A stretch of 7,366 nucleotides of DNA from Candidatus Solibacter sp. Its GTDB lineage: Bacteria > Acidobacteriota > Terriglobia > Bryobacterales > Bryobacteraceae. Both the position numbers and the translations under genes were made by a program. The stretch is taken from contig JADGNS010000211.1 of NCBI GenBank assembly GCA_017883355.1, positions 1 to 7,366 of the forward strand. Reading direction: 5' to 3'. This document shows positions 1 through 5,543 of this stretch, in pieces (the first letter of the stretch is position 1; the number at the start of each line of letters is the position of its first letter). The notes below the pieces were generated by a model, which was not told the DNA's origin, ran no database searches, and saw only the letters and a program-made list of their open reading frames with translations.

Positions 1-195
1 TACCTGGCGACCGCCACGCGGGTTCGCGACACCATGTCTTTCTCGTATCTGCGCGGCCAGGCGTCGCTGGTGGATTATCTGGACGCGCAGCGCGACTACC
101 GCGCCACCGAAGTCGCCTTCATCAATCTCGTCGCCGCCTACCTGACCGCCGCCGGCCAGTTGAATCTAGCCGTCGGCCGCGAAGTCCTCCCGTAG
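1..195 (+). CDS. TolC-family outer-membrane efflux protein, C-terminal fragment
   Basis: This is the last 64 codons of a gene that begins left of the window, in frame from base 1 and ending at TAG 193-195. The visible protein contains 'SYLRGQASLVDYLDAQRDYRATEVAFINLVAAYL', here quoted in parts: 'SYLRGQASLVDYLDAQ' then 'RDYRATEVAFINLVAAYL'. This is the hallmark end of the outer-membrane efflux (OEP/TolC) repeat, where a Y-x-x-G-x-x-S-L-x-D-x-L-D-A-Q-R segment starts the last long periplasmic helix. It closes with 'AGQLNLAVGREVLP', the usual short tail. Such proteins are trimeric outer-membrane channels that work with RND or ABC pumps and a periplasmic adaptor. The partner genes would be expected to the left and are not visible. 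The stop is followed by a repeat and hairpin, so this is likely the end of its transcript. Family is confident from the motif; the transported substrate cannot be told. Confidence 0.88.
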   Translation, partial: YLATATRVRDTMSFSYLRGQASLVDYLDAQRDYRATEVAFINLVAAYLTAAGQLNLAVGREVLP

Positions 196-198
196 AGC

Positions 199-221
199 AG
201 TGGGATAAGGCTCTGCCTTGT
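199..221 (+). repeat. Half-copy of a dispersed repeat (related to 4603-4625)
   Basis: The 23 bases starting 3 bp after the TolC stop match 4603-4625 at 21 positions. They contain the same internal AAGGC...GCCTT hairpin (207-211 with 215-219, loop TCT). The copy at 4603 is followed by its inverted partner, while here only the left arm is present. This looks like an extragenic palindromic (REP-like) element of the host genome. The similarity is read directly; the genome-wide dispersal is inferred. Confidence 0.6.
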
Positions 222-224
222 CCA

Positions 225-262
225 TCCGAGCGAAGCTCGGACGTCTTCTTTCTTCTTTCTTA
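225..262 (+). terminator. Candidate terminator hairpin after the efflux gene
   Basis: A perfect 7-bp stem, TCCGAGC (225-231) with GCTCGGA (235-241), is closed by a GAA loop. It is followed on the plus strand by a T/C-rich stretch rather than a pure T run. It sits 30 bp past the TolC stop and before the convergent minus-strand gene. It may therefore act as a rho-independent-like terminator. It could equally be part of the adjoining repeat element. Confidence 0.4.
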
Positions 263-274
263 CTTCTTTCTTAC
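246..274 (+). repeat. Pyrimidine-rich 11-bp tandem repeat
   Basis: TTCTTTCTTAC occurs twice in perfect tandem (253-263 and 264-274), preceded by a 7-bp partial copy TTCTTTC (246-252). The tract is almost pure pyrimidine on the plus strand in an otherwise GC-rich window. It fills the gap between two convergent genes, just past the stop of the minus-strand gene. Confidence 0.75.
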
Positions 275-277
275 TCC

Positions 278-1429
278 CTACCAGCAGTAAGTCGTCAAAA
301 CCCGAGGAGGTCCCGCCGCTGCCGCCGTGACCGGGATGGCGAGCACGATCTGCACGTTCTTGCCATGCCACTCCTTCGCGCTTTGCCGGGAAATCGCCGC
401 CATCCCCTGCGCGCTGCTCAGAAACTCGCCCACCGCCCGCGTGCCCCGCGCCGTGATGCCGCCCGCCACCACCGCCAGGTGCCCCGTGGCCGGATCCCGA
501 ACCCGCGAAACAATCGCATAATCCGTGAAGGCCGCGTCGCCAGCCGCCCGCTCCAGCCGCCACTGGCTGCTGGCCGGGTTCTGCCGGTCCCTGACCCGCG
601 GCAGGTTCGTGGCCGGATCCACCTCGAAGTTGAAGCGCGCCTCGCGCATCAATCGCATCGAAAGCTCGTTACTGAATGCCCCGATGAAAATCGCCGAGCC
701 CTGCTTCAGGTCCGCCAGCGTCGTGGCCGACTGCGTCAGAATCCGGAAGTCCTTGCCGCGAGCCGCCAGAACCGGCGTCAGTCTCGCCAGAGCCATGGCA
801 TCGTTGATCGACATCCGCTCCGCCGGCGGACGCCCGCTCTCGTCGCTTTGCGATCGCGCCGCCACCACCAGTAGCGCCGGACCCGGGGAGTCCCACACCG
901 GGGCCCAGAACTGCTCGAACGCGTCTGCCGAAACCCAGGGCTTCAGCCAGAGCCCCAGGACTGCCATCGCCATCACCCCAATCGCCGCGGCTCCATATAA
1001 CGCCCTGGGCCGCCAACCTCGCGATGCCGGCGCCGACACCGGTTCCGCTTCCACCGGCGCCAGACCGAATTCCGGCACGTACGAACCAGCCGGCAGATCG
1101 ATCCGCAGTTCCCCGCCGTGGTCCGGCGCGTTGTAGTACTGCAGCAGACGCTTGCGCAGCTCTCCAGCCGATACCCGAACCACCGGATTCGCACTGGTGT
1201 CGTATCCCGGATCGAGTCCGAATACCCGGGCGCCCACGGTGCGCTCTTTGAGCTGCCCCGATTCCCCGTTGAGCGTTTCCTCCACCACCAGGCGCAGAAA
1301 GCAGGAGTGCCTCTTGCTGTTGCGAAACTGGGGACTGGTGAGGATCCTCTCCAACTCCGCGCGAACCACCGCCGGGTCCACTCGAACGCTTCCGTTGGGA
1401 ACTCCGTTTGCCGCTTCCTTCGTCTGCAT
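278..1429 (-). CDS. Single-TM protein with winged-helix-like N-terminal domain, presumed regulator
   Basis: From ATG at 1429 the product is 383 aa. Residues about 18-120 hold the 'AELERILTSPQFRNSKR ... LKERTVGARVFGLDPGYDT ... VVRVSAGELRKRLLQYY' domain. I recognise this as a recurring N-terminal module of acidobacterial membrane proteins, and its helix pattern is reminiscent of winged-helix DNA-binding domains. Residues about 143-162 form one hydrophobic helix flanked by 'RGWRPR'. Residues about 185-383 form an alpha/beta domain that would lie outside the membrane. This is the layout of a ToxR/CadC-like one-component sensor, but DNA binding is inference and the outer domain's ligand is unknown. 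ATG 1429 is preferred over in-frame ATGs at 1465 and 1570 because a good extended -10 element lies at 1467-1475. A transcript from it would begin near 1460, leaving a short leader with a GGCGG/AAGGA purine stretch. It is divergent from the oxidoreductase operon and may regulate it. Confidence 0.72.
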   Translation of the reverse strand: MQTKEAANGVPNGSVRVDPAVVRAELERILTSPQFRNSKRHSCFLRLVVEETLNGESGQLKERTVGARVFGLDPGYDTSANPVVRVSAGELRKRLLQYYNAPDHGGELRIDLPAGSYVPEFGLAPVEAEPVSAPASRGWRPRALYGAAAIGVMAMAVLGLWLKPWVSADAFEQFWAPVWDSPGPALLVVAARSQSDESGRPPAERMSINDAMALARLTPVLAARGKDFRILTQSATTLADLKQGSAIFIGAFSNELSMRLMREARFNFEVDPATNLPRVRDRQNPASSQWRLERAAGDAAFTDYAIVSRVRDPATGHLAVVAGGITARGTRAVGEFLSSAQGMAAISRQSAKEWHGKNVQIVLAIPVTAAAAGPPRVLTTYCW

Positions 1430-1466
1430 GGCTGAATACCGCCAATCCTTGCGAATGAACGACATG

Positions 1467-1475
1467 AGTATAACA
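1467..1475 (-). promoter_or_regulatory. Extended -10 promoter for the minus-strand regulator
   Basis: Read on the minus strand, TG (1475-1474), one base, then TATACT (1472-1467) form an extended -10 hexamer with 5 of 6 matches to TATAAT. No clear -35 hexamer is present at 15-19 bp, as is common for extended -10 promoters. Transcription would start near 1460, about 30 nt before ATG 1429. This helps exclude the longer start codons. Confidence 0.5.
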
Positions 1476-1487
1476 CCTGGACCGTAA

Positions 1488-1521
1488 ATTACCTCTGGAT
1501 TACCGTGTACCCGACGGTAAT
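1488..1521. promoter_or_regulatory. Operator-like dyad with a third half-site
   Basis: ATTACCGT (1499-1506) and ACGGTAAT (1514-1521) form a perfect 8-bp inverted repeat separated by 7 bp. A further ATTACC half-site lies at 1488-1493, 11 bp (about one helical turn) before the first arm. The cluster sits just upstream of the minus-strand -10 element and upstream of the plus-strand promoter candidate. That is the expected place for a site controlling both divergent units. The repeats are visible directly; the binding protein is unknown. Confidence 0.5.
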
Positions 1522-1546
1522 GCCCGCCACAGTTACTGTTCCGTAC

Positions 1547-1575
1547 TTGCGGATAGGACTGCTCGGCCATAGACT
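1547..1575 (+). promoter_or_regulatory. Weak promoter candidate for the oxidoreductase operon
   Basis: TTGCGG (1547-1552) and TAGACT (1570-1575) are separated by 17 bp, an ideal spacing, but each hexamer matches consensus at only 3 and 4 positions. A start would fall near 1582, inside a small dyad ATACC-CT-GGTAT (1582-1593). The leader would be about 105 nt. A better promoter of a different sigma class could be missed by eye. Confidence 0.3.
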
Positions 1576-1622
1576 ACATTCATACCCTGGTATCTTGTCC
1601 CCCGTAGGAACTGACGGTGCGT

Positions 1623-1664
1623 GCGCCGGCGCGCCCGGGGCACCCCGGACGAGGGCGTTCGCCC
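1623..1664 (+). other. GC-rich structured leader upstream of the operon
   Basis: Three short self-complementary blocks lie in a row in the presumed 5' untranslated region. They are the palindrome GCGCCGGCGC (1623-1632), CCGGGG (1635-1640) with CCCCGG (1643-1648), and GGGC (1653-1656) with GCCC (1661-1664). They end about 6 bp before the ribosome binding site. They could fold the leader RNA, but chance complementarity is high at this G+C. No known riboswitch class is recognised. Confidence 0.3.
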
Positions 1665-1668
1665 CACC

Positions 1669-1680
1669 AGGAAGGAAAGG
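1669..1680 (+). promoter_or_regulatory. Ribosome binding site deciding the oxidoreductase start
   Basis: The purine run AGGAAGGAAAGG ends 8 bases before ATG 1689. It fixes that codon as the start in place of an in-frame ATG at 1617, which has no comparable site and would add 24 unrelated residues before the Tat signal. Confidence 0.75.
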
Positions 1681-1688
1681 TCTCTGAC

Positions 1689-3485
1689 ATGTCACAGCAC
1701 GGATTCTCAAGACGGTACTTCTTTTACGGCTCGCTCCTGGCGGGAGCTATCCCCCGCGGCGGATTCGGCAGTACCACCTCCCTCAAGGCGGCGGGCTACA
1801 AATCGCCCAATGAAAAGCTCAACCTCGCGGCCATCGGCGCGGGCGGACAGCCCGCTTCCGATTTGATGGCGGCGCACGCCGGCGTAGAGAACGTCGTGGC
1901 CTTGGCCGACGTCGATTGGGACCGCGGCCGCGAGTCCTTCGAGCGCTTCCCCAAAGCCGTCAAGTTCAAGGACTTCCGCCAGATGCTCGACAAACAGGGC
2001 AAGGATATCGACGCCGTGGTGGTTGGCCCTCCCGACCACATGCACACCATCTGCGCCATGGCCTGCATGCAGCACGGCAAGCACGTTTATGTGGAGAAGC
2101 CGCTGACCCGCCTCTCCGGAGAGGCCCGCCTCCTCGCGCAGGCCGCCGAAAAGTACAAAGTCGCCACCCAGATGGGCAACCAGGGATACTCGCACGATGC
2201 CACCCGCGTCGCCTGCGAGATCTTCTGGGCCGGCGAGATCGGCGAGGTCAAAGAGGTCCACGCCTGGACCGGCCGGCCCAGTTGGCCGCAGGAAATGGTG
2301 ACCATCCCGCCCCCGACACCCGTTCCCGACACACTCGATTGGGATCTCTGGCTCGGCGGCTCCGCGGCCCGGCCGTTCACCGCAGGCGATGAGGCCTACA
2401 AGACGTTCGTCCAGGAGCGCAATGCGCGCGGCGGACGCGGCGGCGGTGGCGGTGGACGCGCCGCAGCAGCAGGTGCGCCAGGCGCCCCTGGCGCTCCCGG
2501 CGCACCACCGGCCGGAGCCCCCGGTGCCCCAGGTGGACGCGGTGGCGGCTTTGGCGGCCAACAGAACTTCGGCTTCTACCTGCCCTTCAATTGGCGTGGA
2601 TTCTACGATTTCGGCAGCAGCCTGATCGGCGACTGGGGCGTTCACATCCTCGGTCCCGCCAACTGGGCGCTCCAGTTGGATCCCAAGTACCTGCTCAGCG
2701 TCGAGTGCATCAAGAAAAACTCGCTCCCGGCCTTTACCTTCCCCGATGAACTCGCGCTCAAGTACGATTTCGCCGAACGCCCCGGCATGCCTCCCGTCAG
2801 CATCTACTGGTATCACCATGCCGGCGGCGATGCCTACACGCCCCCTGGCATGACACCCGAAGAAGCCCGCAAGATCCCAGGCCAGGGCCCGCAGGTGGGT
2901 CCCGCGGCCGGGCAGGGTGGATTCTTCGCGGGGTCCGGCGGTGGCGCGCAAGCTGCCGGTCGCGGTGCTGCCGGCGCTCCTGGCGCTCCCGGTGCGGCCG
3001 GCGCTCCTGGCGCTCCCGGTGCGGCCGGCGCTCCTGGCGCTCCCGGTGCGGCCGGTCGCGCTGGTGGTGGCGGCGGCCGCGGCATGGGCGGCCAGGGCAG
3101 TGGCTATAACAGCATCTTCGTCGGCTCCAAGGGCTACCTGGGCACCAGCGGACGCGGCGAAGGCGTCGGCCTGCTCCCCGGGTCCCGTTGGGCCGAATAC
3201 AAACTGCCCAACCCCTACCTGCAGCGTTCTCCCGGCGCCAGCACCGGCTCCAACCACTCGGCGCATACCCGCGATTGGGTCCGTGCCTGCAAAGGCGGCG
3301 CGCCCGCCTGCTCCAATTTCTCCATCGCCGGACCCTATACCGAATGGCTGGTGCTCGGCTCGGCTGCCATTCACTACGAAGGCAAGCTGATGTGGGACAA
3401 CGCCAAGGGAGAGTTCACCAACAATAAGGAAGCCACGAAGTGGATCAAGCCCGCGTATCGCAAGGGCTGGGAAGTGAAACTCTAG
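1689..3485 (+). CDS. Tat-exported Gfo/Idh/MocA-family oxidoreductase with collagen-like insertions
   Basis: The product is 598 aa. Residues 6-20 carry a twin-arginine signal (FSRRYFFYGSLLAGA), so export in folded form to the periplasm is likely. Residues about 43-165 are the Rossmann NAD(P)-binding domain, with 'LAAIGAGGQ' (46-54) as the nucleotide loop, 'ALADVDW' (71-77), and the family's 'EKP' motif at 136-138 with the conserved Lys137. The C-terminal alpha/beta domain includes 'GDWGVHILGPANWAL' (314-328), where Asp315 and His319 match the active-site D-x-x-x-H of relatives. The Gly at 322 stands where many relatives have Asp. Two Gly/Ala/Pro-rich insertions, about 247-290 and about 398-470, fall in loops of this domain and explain the length above the usual 430-480 aa. 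The family oxidises or reduces sugars and cyclitols; the substrate is unknown. The isomerase follows after 12 bp, indicating one operon. Confidence 0.9.
   Translation: MSQHGFSRRYFFYGSLLAGAIPRGGFGSTTSLKAAGYKSPNEKLNLAAIGAGGQPASDLMAAHAGVENVVALADVDWDRGRESFERFPKAVKFKDFRQMLDKQGKDIDAVVVGPPDHMHTICAMACMQHGKHVYVEKPLTRLSGEARLLAQAAEKYKVATQMGNQGYSHDATRVACEIFWAGEIGEVKEVHAWTGRPSWPQEMVTIPPPTPVPDTLDWDLWLGGSAARPFTAGDEAYKTFVQERNARGGRGGGGGGRAAAAGAPGAPGAPGAPPAGAPGAPGGRGGGFGGQQNFGFYLPFNWRGFYDFGSSLIGDWGVHILGPANWALQLDPKYLLSVECIKKNSLPAFTFPDELALKYDFAERPGMPPVSIYWYHHAGGDAYTPPGMTPEEARKIPGQGPQVGPAAGQGGFFAGSGGGAQAAGRGAAGAPGAPGAAGAPGAPGAAGAPGAPGAAGRAGGGGGRGMGGQGSGYNSIFVGSKGYLGTSGRGEGVGLLPGSRWAEYKLPNPYLQRSPGASTGSNHSAHTRDWVRACKGGAPACSNFSIAGPYTEWLVLGSAAIHYEGKLMWDNAKGEFTNNKEATKWIKPAYRKGWEVKL
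2427..2558 (+). repeat. First Gly/Ala/Pro-rich insertion in the oxidoreductase
   Basis: This stretch encodes residues about 247-290. A Gly/Arg-rich run is followed by several GAP triplets, then Gly/Arg again, interrupting the fold between 'TFVQERNA' and 'FYLPFNWRGFYDFG'. The triplet periodicity (Gly at every third residue) is collagen-like in the middle portion. The DNA is related to, but less regular than, the 27-bp repeat at 2973. Confidence 0.7.
2973..3053 (+). repeat. Perfect 27-bp tandem repeat, three copies, in the oxidoreductase
   Basis: Three base-identical 27-bp copies (2973-2999, 3000-3026, 3027-3053) each encode GAPGAPGAA in the gene's frame. They are flanked by degenerate Gly-rich sequence encoding about residues 398-428 and 456-470. 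Identity at synonymous positions indicates recent duplication by slippage or unequal exchange. The repeat keeps frame because 27 is a multiple of three, so copy number could vary without breaking the gene. Confidence 0.92.
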
Positions 3486-3497
3486 AGAGGATAGGAA

Positions 3498-4571
3498 ATG
3501 ACTTTCACGCGACGAGATTTCGGAAAACTGGCCGCCGTGGCCCTGCCCGCGGCCAGCCTGCTGGCCAAGCCGAACTCCAATTTCGGCGGAGTCCAGATCG
3601 GCGCCATCACGTACAGCTTTCGCTCCCTGCCCTCCAGCGCCGAGGAAGTTCTCAAGTATTGCACCGATTGCGGTATCAGCGGCGTCGAGCTCATGAGCAA
3701 CGTGGCGGAAAGCTACGCCGGCTCGCCCGCCCCGGCGGGCCGCGGAATGGGCGCACCGGGTGGACCCGGCGGAGGCCCGGGTCGCGGACCGGGCGGAGCT
3801 CCCGGCGGAGCACCGGGTGCAGCACCGGGCGCAGAGGGCCGGGGCCGTGGACCGGGCGGCGGAGGCCGCGCGCCGCTGACTCCCGAACAACAGGAAGCCA
3901 GACGCAAGGCCGCCGAAGAGATGTTCAAATGGCGAACCTCGGTCTCCATGGACAAGTACAAGGCCTTCCGCAAAATGTACGAAGACGCGGGGGTGAAGAT
4001 CTACGCCTTCAAACTCCCGCCGACCCTGGACATGCCCGACGCCGAGTACGAATACATCTGGAACGTGGCGCAGACATTAGGCGCCAACCACGTCACCATG
4101 GAGCTGCCCACCGATGACAAACTGCTCCAGCGGGTCGCCGACTATGCCGCCAAGCGCAAGCTGAACATCGCTTTCCACACCCACGGCCAGGGCGGCGCTT
4201 CCGGTTTCGACAAAGTACTTTCCGCATCACAGTACACCGCCCTCAACTTCGATGTCGGCCACTACTACGGCGTCAACGGCCAGTCTCCCGCGCCGCTGGT
4301 CGAGAAGTACCACGACCGCATCGCCAGCCTCCACCTGAAGGACCGCAAAGGCCCCAGCAGCACCGCCGAGAACAGCGGACCCGGCGGCGGAGGTCCCAAC
4401 ATGCCATGGGGACAGGGGGAGACCCCCCTGAAAGACATTCTTCAGCTCATGAAGAAGAACAAGTACAAGTTCCCCGGCAGCATCGAGTACGAATACAACA
4501 CGCCCGAAGGCTCCGACGTAGTGAGCGAAGTCAAGAAGTGCGTGGAGTACTGCAAGCACGCACTCGCGTAA
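3498..4571 (+). CDS. Tat-exported sugar phosphate isomerase/epimerase-like TIM-barrel protein
   Basis: The product is 357 aa and starts at ATG 3498, with AGAGAGGATAGGA just upstream and 12 bp after the oxidoreductase stop. Residues 4-22 form a Tat signal (TRRDFGKLAAVALPAASLL). The rest fits the AP-endonuclease-2-like xylose isomerase TIM-barrel family: first strand 'IGAITYSFRSL' (34-44), 'GVELM' with Glu64, 'VTMELP' with Glu202, 'IAFHTHG' with His227 and His229, 'LNFDVGHYYG' with Asp252 and His255, 'LHLKDR' with His279 and Asp282, and 'SIEYEY' with Glu330. These acid and histidine residues at strand ends are the usual divalent-metal and substrate ligands. A 44-residue Gly/Pro-rich insertion occupies about 81-124. 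Exported relatives pair with Gfo/Idh/MocA oxidoreductases, sometimes in routes through keto-sugar intermediates, so isomerase, epimerase or lyase activity is possible. The phosphate in the family name is probably not relevant outside the cytoplasm. Confidence 0.88.
   Translation: MTFTRRDFGKLAAVALPAASLLAKPNSNFGGVQIGAITYSFRSLPSSAEEVLKYCTDCGISGVELMSNVAESYAGSPAPAGRGMGAPGGPGGGPGRGPGGAPGGAPGAAPGAEGRGRGPGGGGRAPLTPEQQEARRKAAEEMFKWRTSVSMDKYKAFRKMYEDAGVKIYAFKLPPTLDMPDAEYEYIWNVAQTLGANHVTMELPTDDKLLQRVADYAAKRKLNIAFHTHGQGGASGFDKVLSASQYTALNFDVGHYYGVNGQSPAPLVEKYHDRIASLHLKDRKGPSSTAENSGPGGGGPNMPWGQGETPLKDILQLMKKNKYKFPGSIEYEYNTPEGSDVVSEVKKCVEYCKHALA
3738..3869 (+). repeat. Gly/Pro-rich insertion in the isomerase-like protein
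   Basis: These bases encode residues about 81-124, made of GGP, GAP, GRG and similar groups. The insertion lies between the first helix region ('SNVAESYAG') and 'LTPEQQEARRKAAEEMFKW'. It has no predicted fold of its own. It resembles the insertions in the preceding gene in composition but is not the same DNA repeat. Confidence 0.75.
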
Positions 4572-4602
4572 CTGGAAGGTCCTGCGCAGGCGGATTCGCA
4601 CC

Positions 4603-4651
4603 AGTGGCATAAGGCTCCGCCTTGTGCGGGCGGGCGGAGCCTTATGCCACT
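4603..4651. repeat. Perfect 19-bp inverted repeat, REP-like element
   Basis: The left arm AGTGGCATAAGGCTCCGCC (4603-4621) is exactly complementary to the right arm at 4633-4651, with an 11-base loop (4622-4632). A smaller hairpin is nested in the left arm (AAGGC 4611-4615 with GCCTT 4619-4623). It starts 31 bp after the isomerase stop and overlaps the first codons of the hydrolase reading frame. There is no T run, so it is not a classical intrinsic terminator. It could still stop or stabilise transcripts. Its left arm recurs at 199-221. Confidence 0.9.
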
Positions 4652-5543
4652 CTCATGGGAAAATGCAGAGGTGGATCGAAGCCCTGAGTTGAAATTCGTT
4701 GGTGAGCGCGGAGCGGAGCTGGCTGTGTGGGAATGGCCCGGGGAAGATCCACCGTTTCTGTTCGCGCACGCCACCGGATTTCACGGCAGGTGCTGGGACC
4801 GCATCATACGCATGTTTCCGGAGCGTCACTGCCTGGCGGTGGACGCGCGCGGGCACGGGCGCAGCAGCCAGCCCGAACTGCCGTACCACTGGCGAATCTT
4901 CGGGCGCGACCTGACGGCGGTGGCGGAGCATTGGGACGTGCGCGATGCCATCGGCATCGGCCATTCGAGCGGCGGGCACACCACGGTGCAGACCGCGGCG
5001 CTGCGTCCGTACACCTATCGCGCGCTGCTGCTGATAGACCCCACAATTTTCCCGGCGGAATACTACGGCACCGCACCTCCCGACGCCTCGTTCACGTTGC
5101 GGCGGCGCAATGTCTGGGCGTCGCCGGAGGAGATGTTCGAGCGCTTCCAGGCGCGGCCTCCGTTCTCCGGCTGGCGTCCGGAAATCCTGCGGGATTATTG
5201 CAACTACGGCGTGCTGCCGCGCGGTGGGGAGTTCGTGCTGGCGTGCCCGCCCGCGGTGGAGGCATCGATCTATCAGAACTCCAGAGAGCCGGGATCGAAC
5301 ATCTATGCGGAGGTTGCGCAGGTACAGCATCCGGTCGTGGTGATGCGCGCCGGCAGGGAACGGCAGCATGGAATCTTCGATCTGGCCGCGTCGCCCACGG
5401 CGCCGGACCTGGCATCGCGCTTTGCCCACGGGCGCGAAGTCGTGCTGCCGGAGGCGTCGCACTTCATTGCCATGGAGGAGCCAGACAGGGTGGTGGAGGA
5501 GATTGGGAAGTTGGCGGAATGCCACTCAACGCAGAGACGCTGA
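4644..5543 (+). CDS. Alpha/beta hydrolase-fold protein
   Basis: From ATG 4644 the product is 299 aa. Fold signatures appear in order: 'PFLFAHATGFHGRCWD' (37-52) for the strand and oxyanion loop, 'LAVDARGHGRS' (64-74), and the nucleophile elbow 'GIGHSSGG' (104-111) with Ser108 in G-x-S-x-G. The catalytic His273 lies in 'EASHFIAMEEPDRV'. The acid residue is not certain; Asp246 is a candidate. No signal peptide is seen, so it is probably cytoplasmic. Substrate could be an ester, lactone or C-C bond; the sequence does not decide. ATG 4644 lies inside the inverted repeat. GTG 4671, preceded by GGGAAAATGCAGAG, is a plausible alternative that would remove 9 residues not needed for the fold. Ala and Val codons favour GCG/GTG, unlike the GCC/GTC-rich operon before it. 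The C-terminal 'STQRR' comes from a repeat. Confidence 0.85.
   Translation: MPLSWENAEVDRSPELKFVGERGAELAVWEWPGEDPPFLFAHATGFHGRCWDRIIRMFPERHCLAVDARGHGRSSQPELPYHWRIFGRDLTAVAEHWDVRDAIGIGHSSGGHTTVQTAALRPYTYRALLLIDPTIFPAEYYGTAPPDASFTLRRRNVWASPEEMFERFQARPPFSGWRPEILRDYCNYGVLPRGGEFVLACPPAVEASIYQNSREPGSNIYAEVAQVQHPVVVMRAGRERQHGIFDLAASPTAPDLASRFAHGREVVLPEASHFIAMEEPDRVVEEIGKLAECHSTQRR

Noticed and set aside
669..1476. Long minus-strand frames in other phases overlapping the membrane regulator
   Set aside because: They are shifted readings of the same DNA, Gly/Arg-rich, with no membrane segment or domain; the 278-1429 frame explains the region.
1430..1570. Longer N-terminus for the minus-strand regulator from ATG 1570 or 1465
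   Set aside because: The added region contains the operator-like dyad and the extended -10 element, so it is more likely promoter than coding.
1617..1688. Upstream in-frame ATG at 1617 as start of the oxidoreductase
   Set aside because: It would add 24 Arg/Pro-rich residues before the Tat signal and lacks the strong ribosome binding site seen before 1689.
1489..1710. Small frames (60-73 codons) on both strands in the divergent intergenic region
   Set aside because: They overlap the dyads and promoter candidates, lack ribosome binding sites and resemble no known small protein.
2973..3053. CRISPR-like array
   Set aside because: The copies are directly adjacent with no spacers and encode an in-frame GAP repeat.
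1707..3890. A 727-codon minus-strand open frame across the sugar operon
   Set aside because: It lies opposite two clearly recognised genes, crosses their boundary, has composition typical of antisense frames in GC-rich DNA, and shows no family motif.
4653..5525. A 290-codon minus-strand frame opposite the hydrolase
   Set aside because: It mirrors the hydrolase codons, has no ribosome binding site and no recognisable domain.
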